The notes under the pieces were generated by a model. The model had not been told where the DNA came from and searched no databases. It saw nothing but the letters and a program-made list of their open reading frames with translations. A stretch of 64,000 nt of DNA from Diphasiastrum complanatum. Taxonomy: Eukaryota; Streptophyta; Lycopodiopsida; Lycopodiales; Lycopodiaceae. Position 1 is the first letter of the stretch, and each line of letters begins with the position of its first letter. This document shows, in pieces, positions 11,314 to 22,899 of the stretch. The position numbers and the translations under genes are program-made. The DNA is taken from the NCBI GenBank assembly GCA_029204225.1, contig CM055097.1, positions 186,001 to 250,000 on the forward strand, written 5' to 3'.

Positions 11314-11403
11314 CGATGCAATGATGAGTTAAATAGATCAAGCTCAACAGTCCGATTTGGCTTTGCCATGAGGACAAGACAATTCTCCAGAATCTGAGCA
11401 TCC
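11314..11403 (+). ncRNA. Candidate box C/D snoRNA, predicted LSU rRNA guide
   Basis: Box C ATGATGA (11321-11327) and box D CTGA (11394-11397) are flanked by a perfect 5-bp terminal stem, GATGC (11315-11319) with GCATC (11398-11402). Internal D'-like CCGA (11352-11355) and C'-like ATGAGGA (11368-11374) are present. The 13 nt before D', TCAAGCTCAACAG (11338-11350), are complementary to CUGUUGAGCUUGA, which I recall as a conserved segment of large-subunit rRNA (yeast 25S has CCUGUUGAGCUUGACUC). The D'+5 rule would target the U at the fourth position of that segment for 2'-O-methylation. C-to-D length is normal. The variant D' box is the weak point. Confidence 0.65.
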
Positions 11404-11587
11404 GACCACCATAGTAATCATTTCCTGGGATGTATTGCTTATAAGACTTGTTTGGTTATTTTGTTGGCAATCTTAGACACAGCCGTCTACAATGAGAACT
11501 TTTTTTTTTTCTCGAATTCGTGTGAAAAATATACCCTATGCGGCATTCCTTTCTACTAATCTTTCAAATATGTGTGCTTTTGAATAA

Positions 11588-11677
11588 GTGTGCCATGATG
11601 ACAATCTTCGATTTCTGACACCTCTTGTACGAGAGCATTGCTATTGCTCGCTGAACGGATCGTATGTCTGAGCACAT
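11588..11677 (+). ncRNA. Candidate box C/D snoRNA, target unknown
   Basis: Box C ATGATGA (11595-11601) and box D CTGA (11668-11671) are enclosed by GTGTGC (11588-11593) and GCACAT (11672-11677), a six-pair terminal stem with one G-U pair. A D'-like CTGA sits at 11615-11618, and another CTGA at 11651-11654 lies inside a small hairpin (CGAG...CTCG). I could not place the potential guides (ending GATTT before D' and GTATGT before D) on rRNA or snRNA from memory. It lies about 190 bp after the previous candidate on the same strand, as in plant polycistronic snoRNA genes. Confidence 0.55.
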
Positions 11678-12488
11678 GTACTTACAGGCAAGTATCCCTT
11701 TATAACAGAAAAGTTTGTCATCCACCATGAAACCCGAAAGTATTTGTTTTTCCCTCGCAGTGACGGTTCATATTTGTGGGTTTCGCTATCAAAGTCGCTC
11801 CTTCCAAGTAAATCATTATAATCTCTCTATACATTTCATCCAGTGATGTGTTAGATCAAGCTTCTATTTTTTTTTTCCGCATCTATGAAAGCGATTTAAC
11901 AAATTACTCCACATCGTTCATAAGTTTCAGAGCGAGTTAAATTCAATATACATGTAAAGCTGCATAGGTGGTTATTTTTAGGGCATCATGTAAAGATTGT
12001 GTTGTCATTGAGTTTGTATTTTGTGGCGTTCAATCTTACGCTTTGTTAATGAGTTTTTTTGCAAGGTCGCTCTGTCGAGATGATTATCCTCACATCCCGA
12101 CGTATTTTTTCCTTGCTAGAGAAATATCCGACTCACTCACCCACTTGGATTCTGTGAAAATGTGGGCCTTTCAGTGTGTGGATACATTTTTATCTGAAGT
12201 CAATTTCTACCAGAATTTATCTCCTTTTTTGTACTCGATAGCCATATGTAATGCAGCTTTGTTCTAAGTTGCATCGCAATGGCATTCTGTAGGCATAGGG
12301 TTTGGGAATGAGAGTTCCAACCCGAAGAATAAGAACTTAAAAACTTCCTGCATTGTTTAAGTGCATGCTATTCTTATGCCTGGTTCCCTCTTACAATTAT
12401 GGTGCTGTTCTGTGAGTTCTATTGAAAATTTTGCTAAAAGTATGAATCTGTTTTGGAAATCTAGCTCATAAATGTTACTGGTTTGCTA

Positions 12489-12689
12489 AAATTTGTGGGA
12501 GGAGCGTATTCCTCACCACCACTGACATTAGAGTGGTGGGCTCCAATGCATCAAAGGGTGAGGAGTGCGGGATGCACCCTGGTGGGACTTGGGTTGGATG
12601 ATGACATCCCACCTTTTCACCCTTGGATCGTCTCTTCATCATGATTGTCATGCCAGACTTGGTGAAAAATACGCTCCTCCAAATTTGTG
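12489..12689. mobile_element. 183-bp Mutator-like MITE with 9-bp TSD
   Basis: The element spans 12498-12680. Its ends are inverted: GGAGGAGCGTATT at the left and AATACGCTCCTCC at the right, with pairing extending to CACC/GGTG. It is flanked on both sides by AAATTTGTG (12489-12497 and 12681-12689), a perfect 9-bp target duplication, the length typical of Mutator-superfamily elements. Internally it folds again (CCACCACT with AGTGGTGG; AAGGGTGA with TCACCCTT). There is no coding capacity, so it would need transposase in trans. Confidence 0.9.
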
Positions 12690-14400
12690 CGCGGTAAATA
12701 GAATTGCTTAAAATTTTTGTAATTATATGTTTAAGTGATTAGGATATTTATGATTTTATCATCTTGCTTTTGCACATCCATATAGTATTTATTGTCGGTA
12801 AAATTAAAGTTTTTAACATGTTTTTACATCTTGATTCTTGATACAAGGTATTTACATGTTTTGAATGCCTTTTTATAGCTTTTTCTTTTTCAAGACACCA
12901 AAAAAAATTTACGAAATAAAACCCCAAAATTGAAAATGTTTTGGGATGTAACATTTTGAAATTTTCCGACCGTGATCTAAACTCTACATTTCACATTCCG
13001 GAATGCAATGCATCTATGCTTAGTTGTATCTTAGCCCAGATGTGATATTTTACAGGTTTTGTCTAAATCCCCTGAATGTGGAAACATAAATGAGAACTTT
13101 CATGATTTAAAATCTGATCATTTACTCTTGGGTGAGTTTCGCACAGCTTGTGGAAAGTATTTAGTATGTTTTAACTTTAATCGCTGGGCAAATGTGCTAA
13201 ATAAATAAATAAATACCTTATTTTGTGGCTGTATCTAAACTTTAAGTCTTTAAAGCTTCAGAAATTCTAGCCTTTTGGCTACATTACGATAGAATTTAGC
13301 ACGCCTGCTCGTGTTATAGTTATCCTATTAAACTCTTTCCCAAGTTTGGCAATAAATGACACCAAATAGAAATGATATTATCAAATAGTGTTATGTAGGT
13401 AATGTACTCTAGGTAGGTTATAAGTTCATATGCAGTCCAAATTAGATAAAGTCAAAAGTAACATCTAGTGGGATCCAAACTCATCCATAAAGCTAAAATA
13501 TTTATTCTCATTACCAAAATATATTGAATCTTGTGCAATGAGAGTTTTAACGTTAAAACTTGCTTTTATACAAATCTACATTTACAATAATGAAGTTGGT
13601 GACGATAATAAGATGTCAATATTGACAAGTGAACTTATTATCAGCACCATGCAAGGTCACAAAGCAAAGGACCATTGGTTATGTATGGACATGGGTGAAG
13701 TGATTTAAATGGAGACAAGATGGATTGCTTTTGTGTTGGAAAAAGAGGTGGACATGGGGGAAACATGGATTGCTTTTGTGTTAGAAAAAGAGGTGGGTAA
13801 TCATTTGTGGGGCAACACTTGTCTATGGAGAATTGGGCCTTGTATCGAATAGAGAATGTATAATCATCCTAGGTGCTTTAATTTGTCGTAAAAACCAACT
13901 TGTCGTACAACCTCAATTTTGTAAGTGATGTAATCAAATAAAAGTCATTACCGCATAAAGTTGCACTTGTACTATGCAAAGCTATTGAGTCATTGCATAA
14001 AGTTGCACTTGTACTGTGCAAAGCTTCAATAGCTGCAAATATGCCATGAAGTGTTGGAAAGAATAAGTGTTTAATTTTACGTTGGTGAATCTCTTAAATG
14101 TGTGGCGATGTGAACCATTCGGTGTCACTACCCAAGGAGGGAATGAAAAAACATAGGGTAGGAAAGATAAGAAAAAGGAGAATGGCATAAAAAACAGAGA
14201 ACATAATACTCAGATTGGAGGGAGAAAAAAAAATGGAATTAAATATGACAAAAGATTATTGTACAAAAAAGATGAAATAATAAAAGAAAAATTTAATAAA
14301 TAGATAATAAATAAAAATATTCAAAAAAATAAATAAAAAATACCCATTTTCGTTATTTTTGATTAACTTAGTTCCTTTTTTTTTTCATTATTTTTTTTGT
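12690..14400. repeat. Non-coding with two short tandem duplications and an A-rich block
   Basis: No gene was recognised. A 45-bp unit starting TGGATTGCTTTTGTGTT occurs at 13721 and again at 13766 with one substitution. A second roughly 45-bp unit containing GCATAAAGTTGCACTTGTAC occurs at 13944 and 13989, the second copy lacking three bases near its start. From about 14220 to 14400 the sequence is A-rich and then T-rich, of low complexity. Confidence 0.6.
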
Positions 14401-17400
14401 CTTGTTGAACATGGACAAGCTATTATCAACAAGCACACTATTGAGAGATTTTATCCATACTATGGTGATCAATAGTAGCTTGTTAGTTTAGAAAGATGGA
14501 TATATCATTGGGATTCTACTTGTAAGGGTTCTATTTGATCTGTTTATCTTTTGCATCTTCAGCGTCGTGATTTTGCTTGTGGTGCAAGGTAAGAAGCTTG
14601 ACAAATCGGGAACACAAAGAGTTGCATGTGAGTGATTGCGAGGGGATTAGACAAAATGTCGTATGCATGTTGCCAACAATATCCATCGTATATCATTGTT
14701 CCACACCCACAATATTGGAAAATGAAATAGTTGAGAGGCGATGGTAGATCTTGTATAGTGGGATTTGATCTTTGACCAATATTGATTTGAAAGGTTTTTT
14801 TGGATTGAAGTATTTCTTGCCAAAATAGCGGTCCCAACGGGTTAAAACCTTGATAGTTATAAAAAAAGACTCCACATTGAAATAGGCTTCCAGAATGATA
14901 GGATCTAGAGAAAATTAGCTGCACCGTCCAAGAAGTGATTCAAGGCGTATGTGAAGTCGATGAAGTTAGCCCAATTGTTTGTTGAGTGGATCTTGGATGA
15001 CATTGGGACTCTTTAGGGCTTGCCACGTGCATATTCTTGGTAGAAGATAATATGTTGAATCTACGTGAATGGTAGCTGGAGTAGTGAGGTACTCTTTGAG
15101 GAGCTTTGGTTGTCGATGAAGATTGTCTTGTGCCATTCTGGATCAGCTTGGCTGGTTTCAATTTTTCTAGATCCTCGATATTTTATGGTAAACTATAGCT
15201 ACCTTTAGTTTTCAAATCCAAGTTATTGCTCAATGACTAGGGCCATCTGTTTTGATGATGGCACATGTATAATGTGTTGGTACCAACATTGATGTACTTT
15301 CAACAAGTTTGCCAAAGTAGTCATCTTTGGCGTGGTGTAAGGGTGGAAGTGGTAGTAGGTATGTAGTCAAGTTGGTGGAAGTGGTGAATGGTGCTCAAGA
15401 GCAGGCATGGAAGGGGATTGCTGCAAGGTTTGTTTCGAGAGGAACATCAACTTAGGAGGTGTATTTGGCATTTTGGTAGATGGTTCGGTCTTCACTAGTT
15501 TGTAGATCGAAGAGGATGAAAGTAAACAAGAGTTGTTGATAGTGATCGATGGTGGTGGTGGATTGGATGAAGGAGAAATCAAAGATGGTGTAGGAGCAGC
15601 GGATGGAAGGATCTTTTAATAACAAGGTTGTAATGGGCCATCACACCATTGTGGCATTGGATGAGGGTGACGGAAAAGTATTGATGGTGATTTGCATAGA
15701 CGGCTTGCAGGTAGGTGTAGGCTTGATGGAGTTTTTTGGGGAGATTGGCGAGTGGTGCGACAATGCTTAATGTGCTCCACCAACGTGTCCAATATTGGCT
15801 ATATTGTCGTTAATTGGCGGTACTTCAACTCAAATTTGGCATGTGTTATTTGTGAAGGTGAAGGGAGGAATGGGGGTGGAACGAAGAGAGCAGAACCTTG
15901 CATATGATCTGATTATAAGATGATTTTTTTTTCCCTCGAAAAATTAGCGATGGCACAAAGGCCTACAATGAAATGAAAGCGAGGGCTAGCCAAAATGTCA
16001 TAGAAATAGCCAAAGTCCTTACTTTGTACAAAACCAATAAGGACGACAAATTTTTATTTTTATATTCTCGAAGGTGATTTAATAAACATAAAAAATGTCA
16101 AAATGCAAGAGGGAGGGAGCCAAGAATGCAGAGAACAATTATAAAAAGCTAGTCTAATAAGATAGTGAGAAATTCTAGAATGATGTTGAATCATTTCTTA
16201 AAAAATACGAAGCTTAGTTCTTATCTCCTTCAACTGTTACTCTTCTTCTTGGAGTGTGGCAGAAAGGGTAGCCACCTCTATGTGCCAAATTACAAGGGCT
16301 ACTTCATGATAGGTTCAGAGGTTCTTCGCCAATGGAATGGATTGAGTAGATAGGCCCTTGTAGTGTTTTGTCCACTTGTGTTGAAATGTAAACTCGAAGG
16401 TAAAGGCCTGTCCTAAGCTCTTAAAGGCCAATCGATTTATTGACTTATTCATTCACATAAAGCAAGTCTTGAATCAACTTAAATGAAATCAAAGTAGACT
16501 TGAGAATTAAAACTCGAAAATAATGAATCACATAAATTCATTCACATACAGTGGAAGCACGAGATGTGCAACCAAAGGGTCTTTTTCTTCCACGGATATG
16601 ATATGATCAAGGAGCACTATGAGACTTGAGACTTGAGTCTAGCTTGTTGAATTGTTGTATTCCAAACAACTTCTTTGGCATTGAACACTTCATGTTGTCT
16701 AGTTGTAGTGACTTTGGCTTGTGTAGCTTCCCTTTCCAGATGATGGACTCGATCCTCGAAGGATCATTCATTTGTAAGCAGAGCTTTATGCTCAACTTTC
16801 AACTATTGGGATTTTAGTGAGAGGTACTGACTATTCACTTAATAGTTCTTGCGTGTCTACTTCTCTGTGTCTAGTGTGGACCATGCCAACTAGCTATTGG
16901 TTTATTCGAATAGTAGTCTCTATTTTTTGAGCTAGATTTGAAGGGCTTGTACCTATGCTTGCCTCTCATATCTTTCTCTCTTAAATTCCTCAATTGATTA
17001 GGCAATGCCTACACCTATTGTTGCTAGTTGGTAGCTATCTGATCCTTGGTTTGTTCGGTTGCTTGGTGAATGAGCATTTGATGGAGTTGTTGTTGGAGGC
17101 TTTTTTAGGGTAGTCCACCAATCCAAAGCTTGATCATTCCAAGTGGCTCTAGTGATTGTAGTACAAAAATTGGCATCGATTGTAGTGTGGTTGAGGGGAT
17201 GGTAGTAATAGTTGGATGGTGGAGTTGTTGGAAGAAGAAAAGGATGTTTGATAGAATGACTGCATTCAATAGATGCACTATCGGGCTCTGCAAAATAATC
17301 CTTATTCTAATGTATGACTACACCCATCAAATTTGAAGAAAACTATCACAACTATTGCCATATTCGATTCTAATTGTTTCTAACTTTGAAATCATCAAAA

Positions 17401-18650
17401 TTTGTTAGATTCATTTTGTAGACAAAAACATAACAGAGTAAACATTGCTATATCGATATAGCTTCTATATCGAAGTATTCGATAGTTTAGACAAAACTAT
17501 AAGAGAATGTAATCAGATTACAATAGAACATAGAAGCATTTGATTATTTTGACACAATACAACGCGATACAAATGTATGATCAATTCAGTAAGTTGCATG
17601 TACAAATCAAAAGAATCGTGAGCACAAAACAATAGTGGATGCAACCACGTACTCAAAACTATCTCTGAGTATCTGATTGACTCTGCCAGACACTTCTACT
17701 TATAAGCAATAAGTGTTTCCAGAAATGCACTATATTAATCTCTAGGATCAATATGCCAAAAAGTTGTTAACCTAGATAATGATCAACTATTTATACTAGT
17801 TATGAATGCCATTTAGAATAATCCAAATGATAGTTGAAGATAGCTATTTGGATAGCCAAATTGTGCTATCACTTATCTAGTTAGGCTTCCCGAAAACTAG
17901 CAAAACTCGTTAGGGGAAGTTGTTAGCTTCAAAAGAAGTTCTGTTAACATTCAATAGTTTAAGCACCTTCGATACTCTTTGTCGTTGTTCAGCATGGTAG
18001 TTTAAACACCTTTGATACTCGACTGTTAGCCACCCCTGTGTATTTCTGCAGACTATGAAAAGCATAAGTAAAATTGTAGAACTGGATAGATGAATGGATA
18101 TAGATTAAAGGTTGATTATTTGTATAAATCCAACAAGAGTATTACGTGGATTTTTGATGGAGGATCAAGTCTGAAACATTGGCATAACATGGATATCTCA
18201 CCACGATTCTATCATGTCATGTCATTACGAGGATGGGTGGACATTTTCGCTAACTAAGGGTAGTTGAACAGTCCTAAGGATGTTTCATCAGCCAAATCGT
18301 ACTCCCTGACCAATAAAATTTTTTCACACCTGTAGAAGCATGGCCTTGGGAGACTGTATCTCTAGTTTAGAATCAATCGATCTTAATTTACTCTGTATGA
18401 TTTTAAAAAGTCCACATAGACATCGATAACTCACCAGATACCAATAAAGCTTGTCTCTACTCGATATCATGCACTCATTTGTATCTACGAGTCAGTATTC
18501 TCAAAGATCCATCAAGGCAATTAAAGATCCAAAGTCTCATCTCTTATAACTCGAAAGAGAGTATTTCGTTCAAAGCAAAAAGGATTTAACTTTGATCAAG
18601 GCTTTAGAAGATTGATATCAATTCTAACATCTAATAAATAGTCGTAGAGA
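14401..18650. other. Non-coding stretch, only unassigned ORFs
   Basis: Several modest open frames occur; the longest is 121 codons on the minus strand (14924-14559), with another of 71 codons at 15582-15367. Their translations are rich in His/Gln/Ser and match no family I know, and they do not link into an intron-exon structure. A decayed gag-like region of a retroelement is possible. I see no RNA gene or LTR boundary. Confidence 0.3.
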
Positions 18651-18659
18651 AACCCCATG

Positions 18660-19480
18660 TAGGTTTAGGTGAGCACCCAAACTCATAGATTGTGTACTTA
18701 TTTGACGAGAAGACTCTAGAAGAATGTATCCCTTCTTTCAGATCGTGGGTATCTCTAGATATCTTTGGATCTGTTGAGCTCTAGAATAGGTAAGATACAT
18801 GGCTCAAGAGAACCCAAAATCTGCTCCATTCACACAGCGCCAAGAATAGAAATAATTCATTGTCGGTGCATGATCTTCAGTCCAATCAGTATTACAATAT
18901 TCAGATACGAGATATCAACGAAGGAGATATCAGGTTTAAAGGGAGGTTAGGACAAAACATCCTTATGATATTGACATTTTTGAGAATCTTAGTTGAATTC
19001 TTATAGGGACATGAGCAGGTTAGACAACCCGCAGACCACCTCGATAATGTCTCAAGATGTTTTTTTTGTCTCATATCATACTCATAGAAAATCTCACATA
19101 AGTTGTTTTTAATCTTTTACATCAATGAGCATTCTCACTATGGTAGTTGGATCTCTTTCTCATCTCCAACATTTATGATAAAAAGGCATATGACATATGG
19201 GCCTTGTCACTTAGATTTTACACTATCTCCTAGATCTCACTTAGACATCTTAGGACCAAGATATAAGTGTCTTGAATCTCCATTAGTCAAAAATGGGTAG
19301 GATGCATGGCTTTAAAGATCTCATAATTACTTCTAATCAAGTAATTCCAATTATAAAGATTGTCCTTTGTGATACATTACCTTTAACCTAATCAATATTC
19401 CAATATTCAAATATGATGTATAACATAAGTTATGTCAGATCCCAATGGAAGGTTGAGATGAAACATCACTCATAATGACC
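18660..19480. repeat. Diverged direct repeat, about 520-bp period
   Basis: The segment around 18770-18960 (GGTAAGATACATGGCT ... CAATCAGTATTACAATATTC ... GGAGGTTAGGACAAAACATC) is recognisably repeated at about 19290-19470 (GGTAGGATGCATGGCT ... TAATCAATATTCCAATATTC ... GGAAGGTTGAGATGAAACATC). The copies differ at many positions, so the duplication is old. The region has no coding potential and may be LTR or satellite derived. Confidence 0.55.
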
Positions 19481-20099
19481 TAGAATCTAAAAGGATTATT
19501 CGATTTACTCTAAGTATTCACCAGTTTAATAAATCTCTCAACCACTCAAACACTTATTATGATGATTTTGAACTCCTTTTCTTTCACTTTTCTCTTACTG
19601 AACAAGCTGAGCACCAAACTCTCAAAATTTTCACATTAATTCCAATAGTCTTATCAAATGTAACCAGGTGATAGGATCAGAGGAACAACATATGGTTATT
19701 ACAATTATTGTCAAACTATGACCTAAACTAGTGTAGTTATTAGTTTTGCATTATATTATCTAGTATAGTTAAGTATTGTAACTTGAGATATTGTCGTTGG
19801 ATAGATTAGCATGTTTAAGGCAAGCAAAGCCAACCAATAGAATGCTTCCATGCTGCCAGATGGCAATTTCAAAATTTGTTTCTATTTGTTAATTTAAATG
19901 AGCTATGTTACATAGATTTCAAACATGTGCATTTTAATATGGCCACATGTTGAATGAAAAAAAATAAAATCTTTACAGAGGGTAGTGAAGTAAAAATATT
20001 CATGTAAAAAGTTCCTCTAATTGACATTGTCTTCATTCGCCTGCACAAATTAAAATACACCAATTCAATCATTCATTTGGAACTAGTTGCACCTTCCTA

Positions 20100-20600
20100 T
20101 TAAGCTTCTCTCAATGCCGCTTCCCAAGTATACACCCCTTATGAATGGATTCTTCGTTATTGTCCAAGGTAGGTGGACCAATTACCATCTTGGATATGTG
20201 AAGTAATCTCAAGCTCTTGAAGTTGAAATGTCCCAAATGCCTATGCCACAACTCACTTTGGGATAATGAAGTTGCTGCTAGTCCACAGTACTTTATAACC
20301 ATAGCATGTAACTTGCGAAGCCACAAGTTTTATCGTGAAATTCATTAACGACCATTTTGGTACTGTATTTCACATCCTTAACTTGACACCTTTTGTCATC
20401 GAGTTGAGCTTTCAACTTATGATTCATCATTGCTCCATTAGTTACCAATAGTAGACTACTGATGGGGTATGAATAGGGAGTGGTACATTCCATTTGTAGA
20501 ACTCTTGTACATACAACCTTTTTTCTATTGAATTGCCAATATATCTTTATCAAAGTCCTCGTAATATCTCTCAACTAATTTCTTCTAGTAATTTCATCCA
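20100..20600 (-). mobile_element. Ty1/copia GAG-pre-integrase fragment
   Basis: The minus strand carries LWHRHLGHFNFKSLRLLHI followed by GCILGKRH (20326-20111), the His-Cys arrangement of the copia GAG-pre-integrase (H...C..GK) domain. An upstream frame (20574-20293) supplies the preceding region with a frameshift between them. Flanking protease and integrase core could not be identified, so only a short relic is left. Confidence 0.7.
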
Positions 20601-21524
20601 ATCTTGAGATCAAGTAGAAGTATTTCTAAAGCTTTTCTCTAATTTCTTTTATGTAGAGCCACTATCTCCAACTTGATCAGTAGTGGCTTTATCCACTATA
20701 GAATGTTGTACAATGGTTCCATGAATTCTTGACATGCTATGTTTGAGACTTCTTATGGTAGGATTTTTTGGAATGACATTGGACATGTCCAATCTTCTAT
20801 TGAATTATTGACATCCATCTCTCTAGAAGTGCTTCCTTATGGCCTTGATTTTCTTTCAATGAAAAGGGTTTTTGCTGTCTTCTTTTTTCTTTCTCCTTGA
20901 GATCAACATTTTGAGTAATTTTTAAAAAAAAATTTAGAATCTAGTATTATGCTCTATAGAAACCCTAGATAAACCTAATAAGCATTGGCATGAGGTGAAA
21001 GTTGGATGTCCAAAATTGTCCTAAATCATATATGAGTGCTTGTAGAATTTTCTTGATTTTGGATGGAAAAAAGTGTAAATGGATCCAAGCTAGTATAGAA
21101 ATCCTAGAAATGTACTCGGTGGAGGGGACCAGCATATTGCATCACTATCACAAGGTGGATATGAACTTGTATGGTCTAAAGACAAAAGATAGATATGAAT
21201 GCTCTTAGAAAACTAGTTCTTGTGGGCGAGGTCTTTATGAAATAAGCTAAAATTATATAGTCGATGTTGAAAATGTGTCAAGTAATATTTCATTTTTTTT
21301 CTTGAGATAGTGAGTTGTGTGTTAATGTAATGCTTCTCATTCTCGTGAACCTCTACAACCTTTCAAGTGACCTTTCTACAACAATTCCCTACTATGATTG
21401 GAGAGATATTATCCTTTAATGTGCTAGGAGAGTTGGAAGGGATTTTCTCTAGAATACTCCAACATAGCTAATAAGTGGAATGCACATCTTCTTAGGGCCA
21501 ATAGATTGCACCCTAATTGTGCCC

Positions 21525-22000
21525 AAGGGGGGTGTTGTTAGGACTAGTAGGAAAAGATAGGAAGTTTAATGTCTCCTTGTTTGAATAGTTGTCAAGTTTA
21601 CTTGTGAGTAGAGTGGTTTCTCAATGTTCAAGTCTTTTCTTTGCATCTTGGGACTCTTAAGCTTGAAAATTGGTGCTTTTTGGACATACAATTGTGGTTG
21701 AGAGTGAGACTTTTCATTTTAGCATTTTACTTGTTGTTTCTATGGAGGTTCTCTCAATTTCCACACTCATTGGCCTTTGTCACAACTATGTATAATGTTG
21801 ATGGTGACCTCTCTTCTTACTGCTACCAACCCTCATACGTTGCTAATATTCACCTTTCTCAGTAGCTTACTCTTCATTATTATTGCGGCTATCATTGATA
21901 ATGACTACCACACCTCCCTTGCCATTACTGCCCACACTCTTCTATTAGTGCTTATCTCTTTCCTCATTTCTCAAAATTCTTGATTTTATTTTATATAGCA
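21525..22000 (+). mobile_element. Copia-like polypurine tract and probable 3' LTR
   Basis: CCCAAGGGGGG (to 21532) immediately followed by TGTTGTTAGGACTAG (from 21533) matches the polypurine tract/3' LTR junction typical of plant copia elements. The LTR would extend rightwards; its end was not pinned, and 22000 is a nominal limit. The element body upstream on the plus strand is unrecognisable, and the nearby minus-strand copia fragment is a different element. Confidence 0.5.
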
Positions 22001-22489
22001 TTCAAACTCATGTTGAATATTTTGTAGATGGGTTGATGAAACTATAAAATCTTAGACATGGCCTTGTGATTCCAACATATTTGTTGTTTGAGTTTTTGAC
22101 AGATGAGTTAAGTTGACCAAGTAAATATTATTCCAATATTCTTCTCATGAAATATCACATAGTCATTAATATCTTCAACTTCTCATCTTTGGATTATGTT
22201 GGTCCTTCAATCATGGCTTACCTAAATAGAATAACCATCATTCTTATATCATGGCTTAGTTGAATATAATAACCATCTTGGTTGTAGAACCCGTATTCAT
22301 GACCAATGGACATCCGCAAGTTAACTCAAAGTGAATTATACAAGATATGTTTGTTAAATATTTCATAGCTTAAATGTCATGCATGTTTATTTCTTCCATG
22401 TTTGCACAAATAAAAAAATATCCCTTTTCAATAGATGCATAATAATATCAATGAATAACCATATTCAAGTTATGCACCCATGCACTCAA

Positions 22490-22605
22490 GTGCGCACACA
22501 CACAAACACACACAATGTGTGTGTGTGATCGCAAGCGCACATGCATGCATGATTGTGCTTGTGAGCATGCACGCGTGTGCTCATGCACGCATGTGCGCGT
22601 AGTTG
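22490..22605. repeat. Alternating purine-pyrimidine tract
   Basis: About 115 bp of mostly alternating purine and pyrimidine: GCGCACACACACAAACACAC, then TGTGTGTGTG, GCGCACATGCATGCATG and GAGCATGCACGCGTGTGCTC. It includes CACACACA/TGTGTGTG and GAGCATGCACGCG/CGCGTGTGCTC inverted repeats. Such sequence is prone to Z-DNA and cruciform formation. No gene lies close by. Confidence 0.8.
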
Positions 22606-22754
22606 TATCTTGTTTACGATTTTAGCCTATGCCAATAGCAAAGTTTATTGATTGTTTTTACATATACCTTATTATGGAGGCCTTATGGAAGAAAGCCTAT
22701 TTTCAATAGAACTTTTCTTTTGTAACATTCTCATAATAATTATGTATATTAAGG

Positions 22755-22895
22755 TTGTGAGGTCAAATTCAAAGATGTAAGCAAGCTTAAGAAAAGTATA
22801 TCAAATGTTTACACAAGCTTCAGAAAAGTATATAGAATGTTTACTTGGTCAAATTCAAGGATGTAAGCAAGCTTAATAAAAGTATATAGAATGTT
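22755..22895. repeat. Three-copy degenerate tandem repeat
   Basis: The word AAGCTT(A/C)A(G/T)(A)AAAGTATAT followed by (A/C)AATGTT(T/G)AC occurs three times in about 140 bp. Two of the copies are preceded by GGTCAAATTCAA(A/G)GATGTAAGC. It has no open frame or hairpin and is likely a relic of unequal crossing-over. Confidence 0.7.
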
Positions 22896-22899
22896 GACC

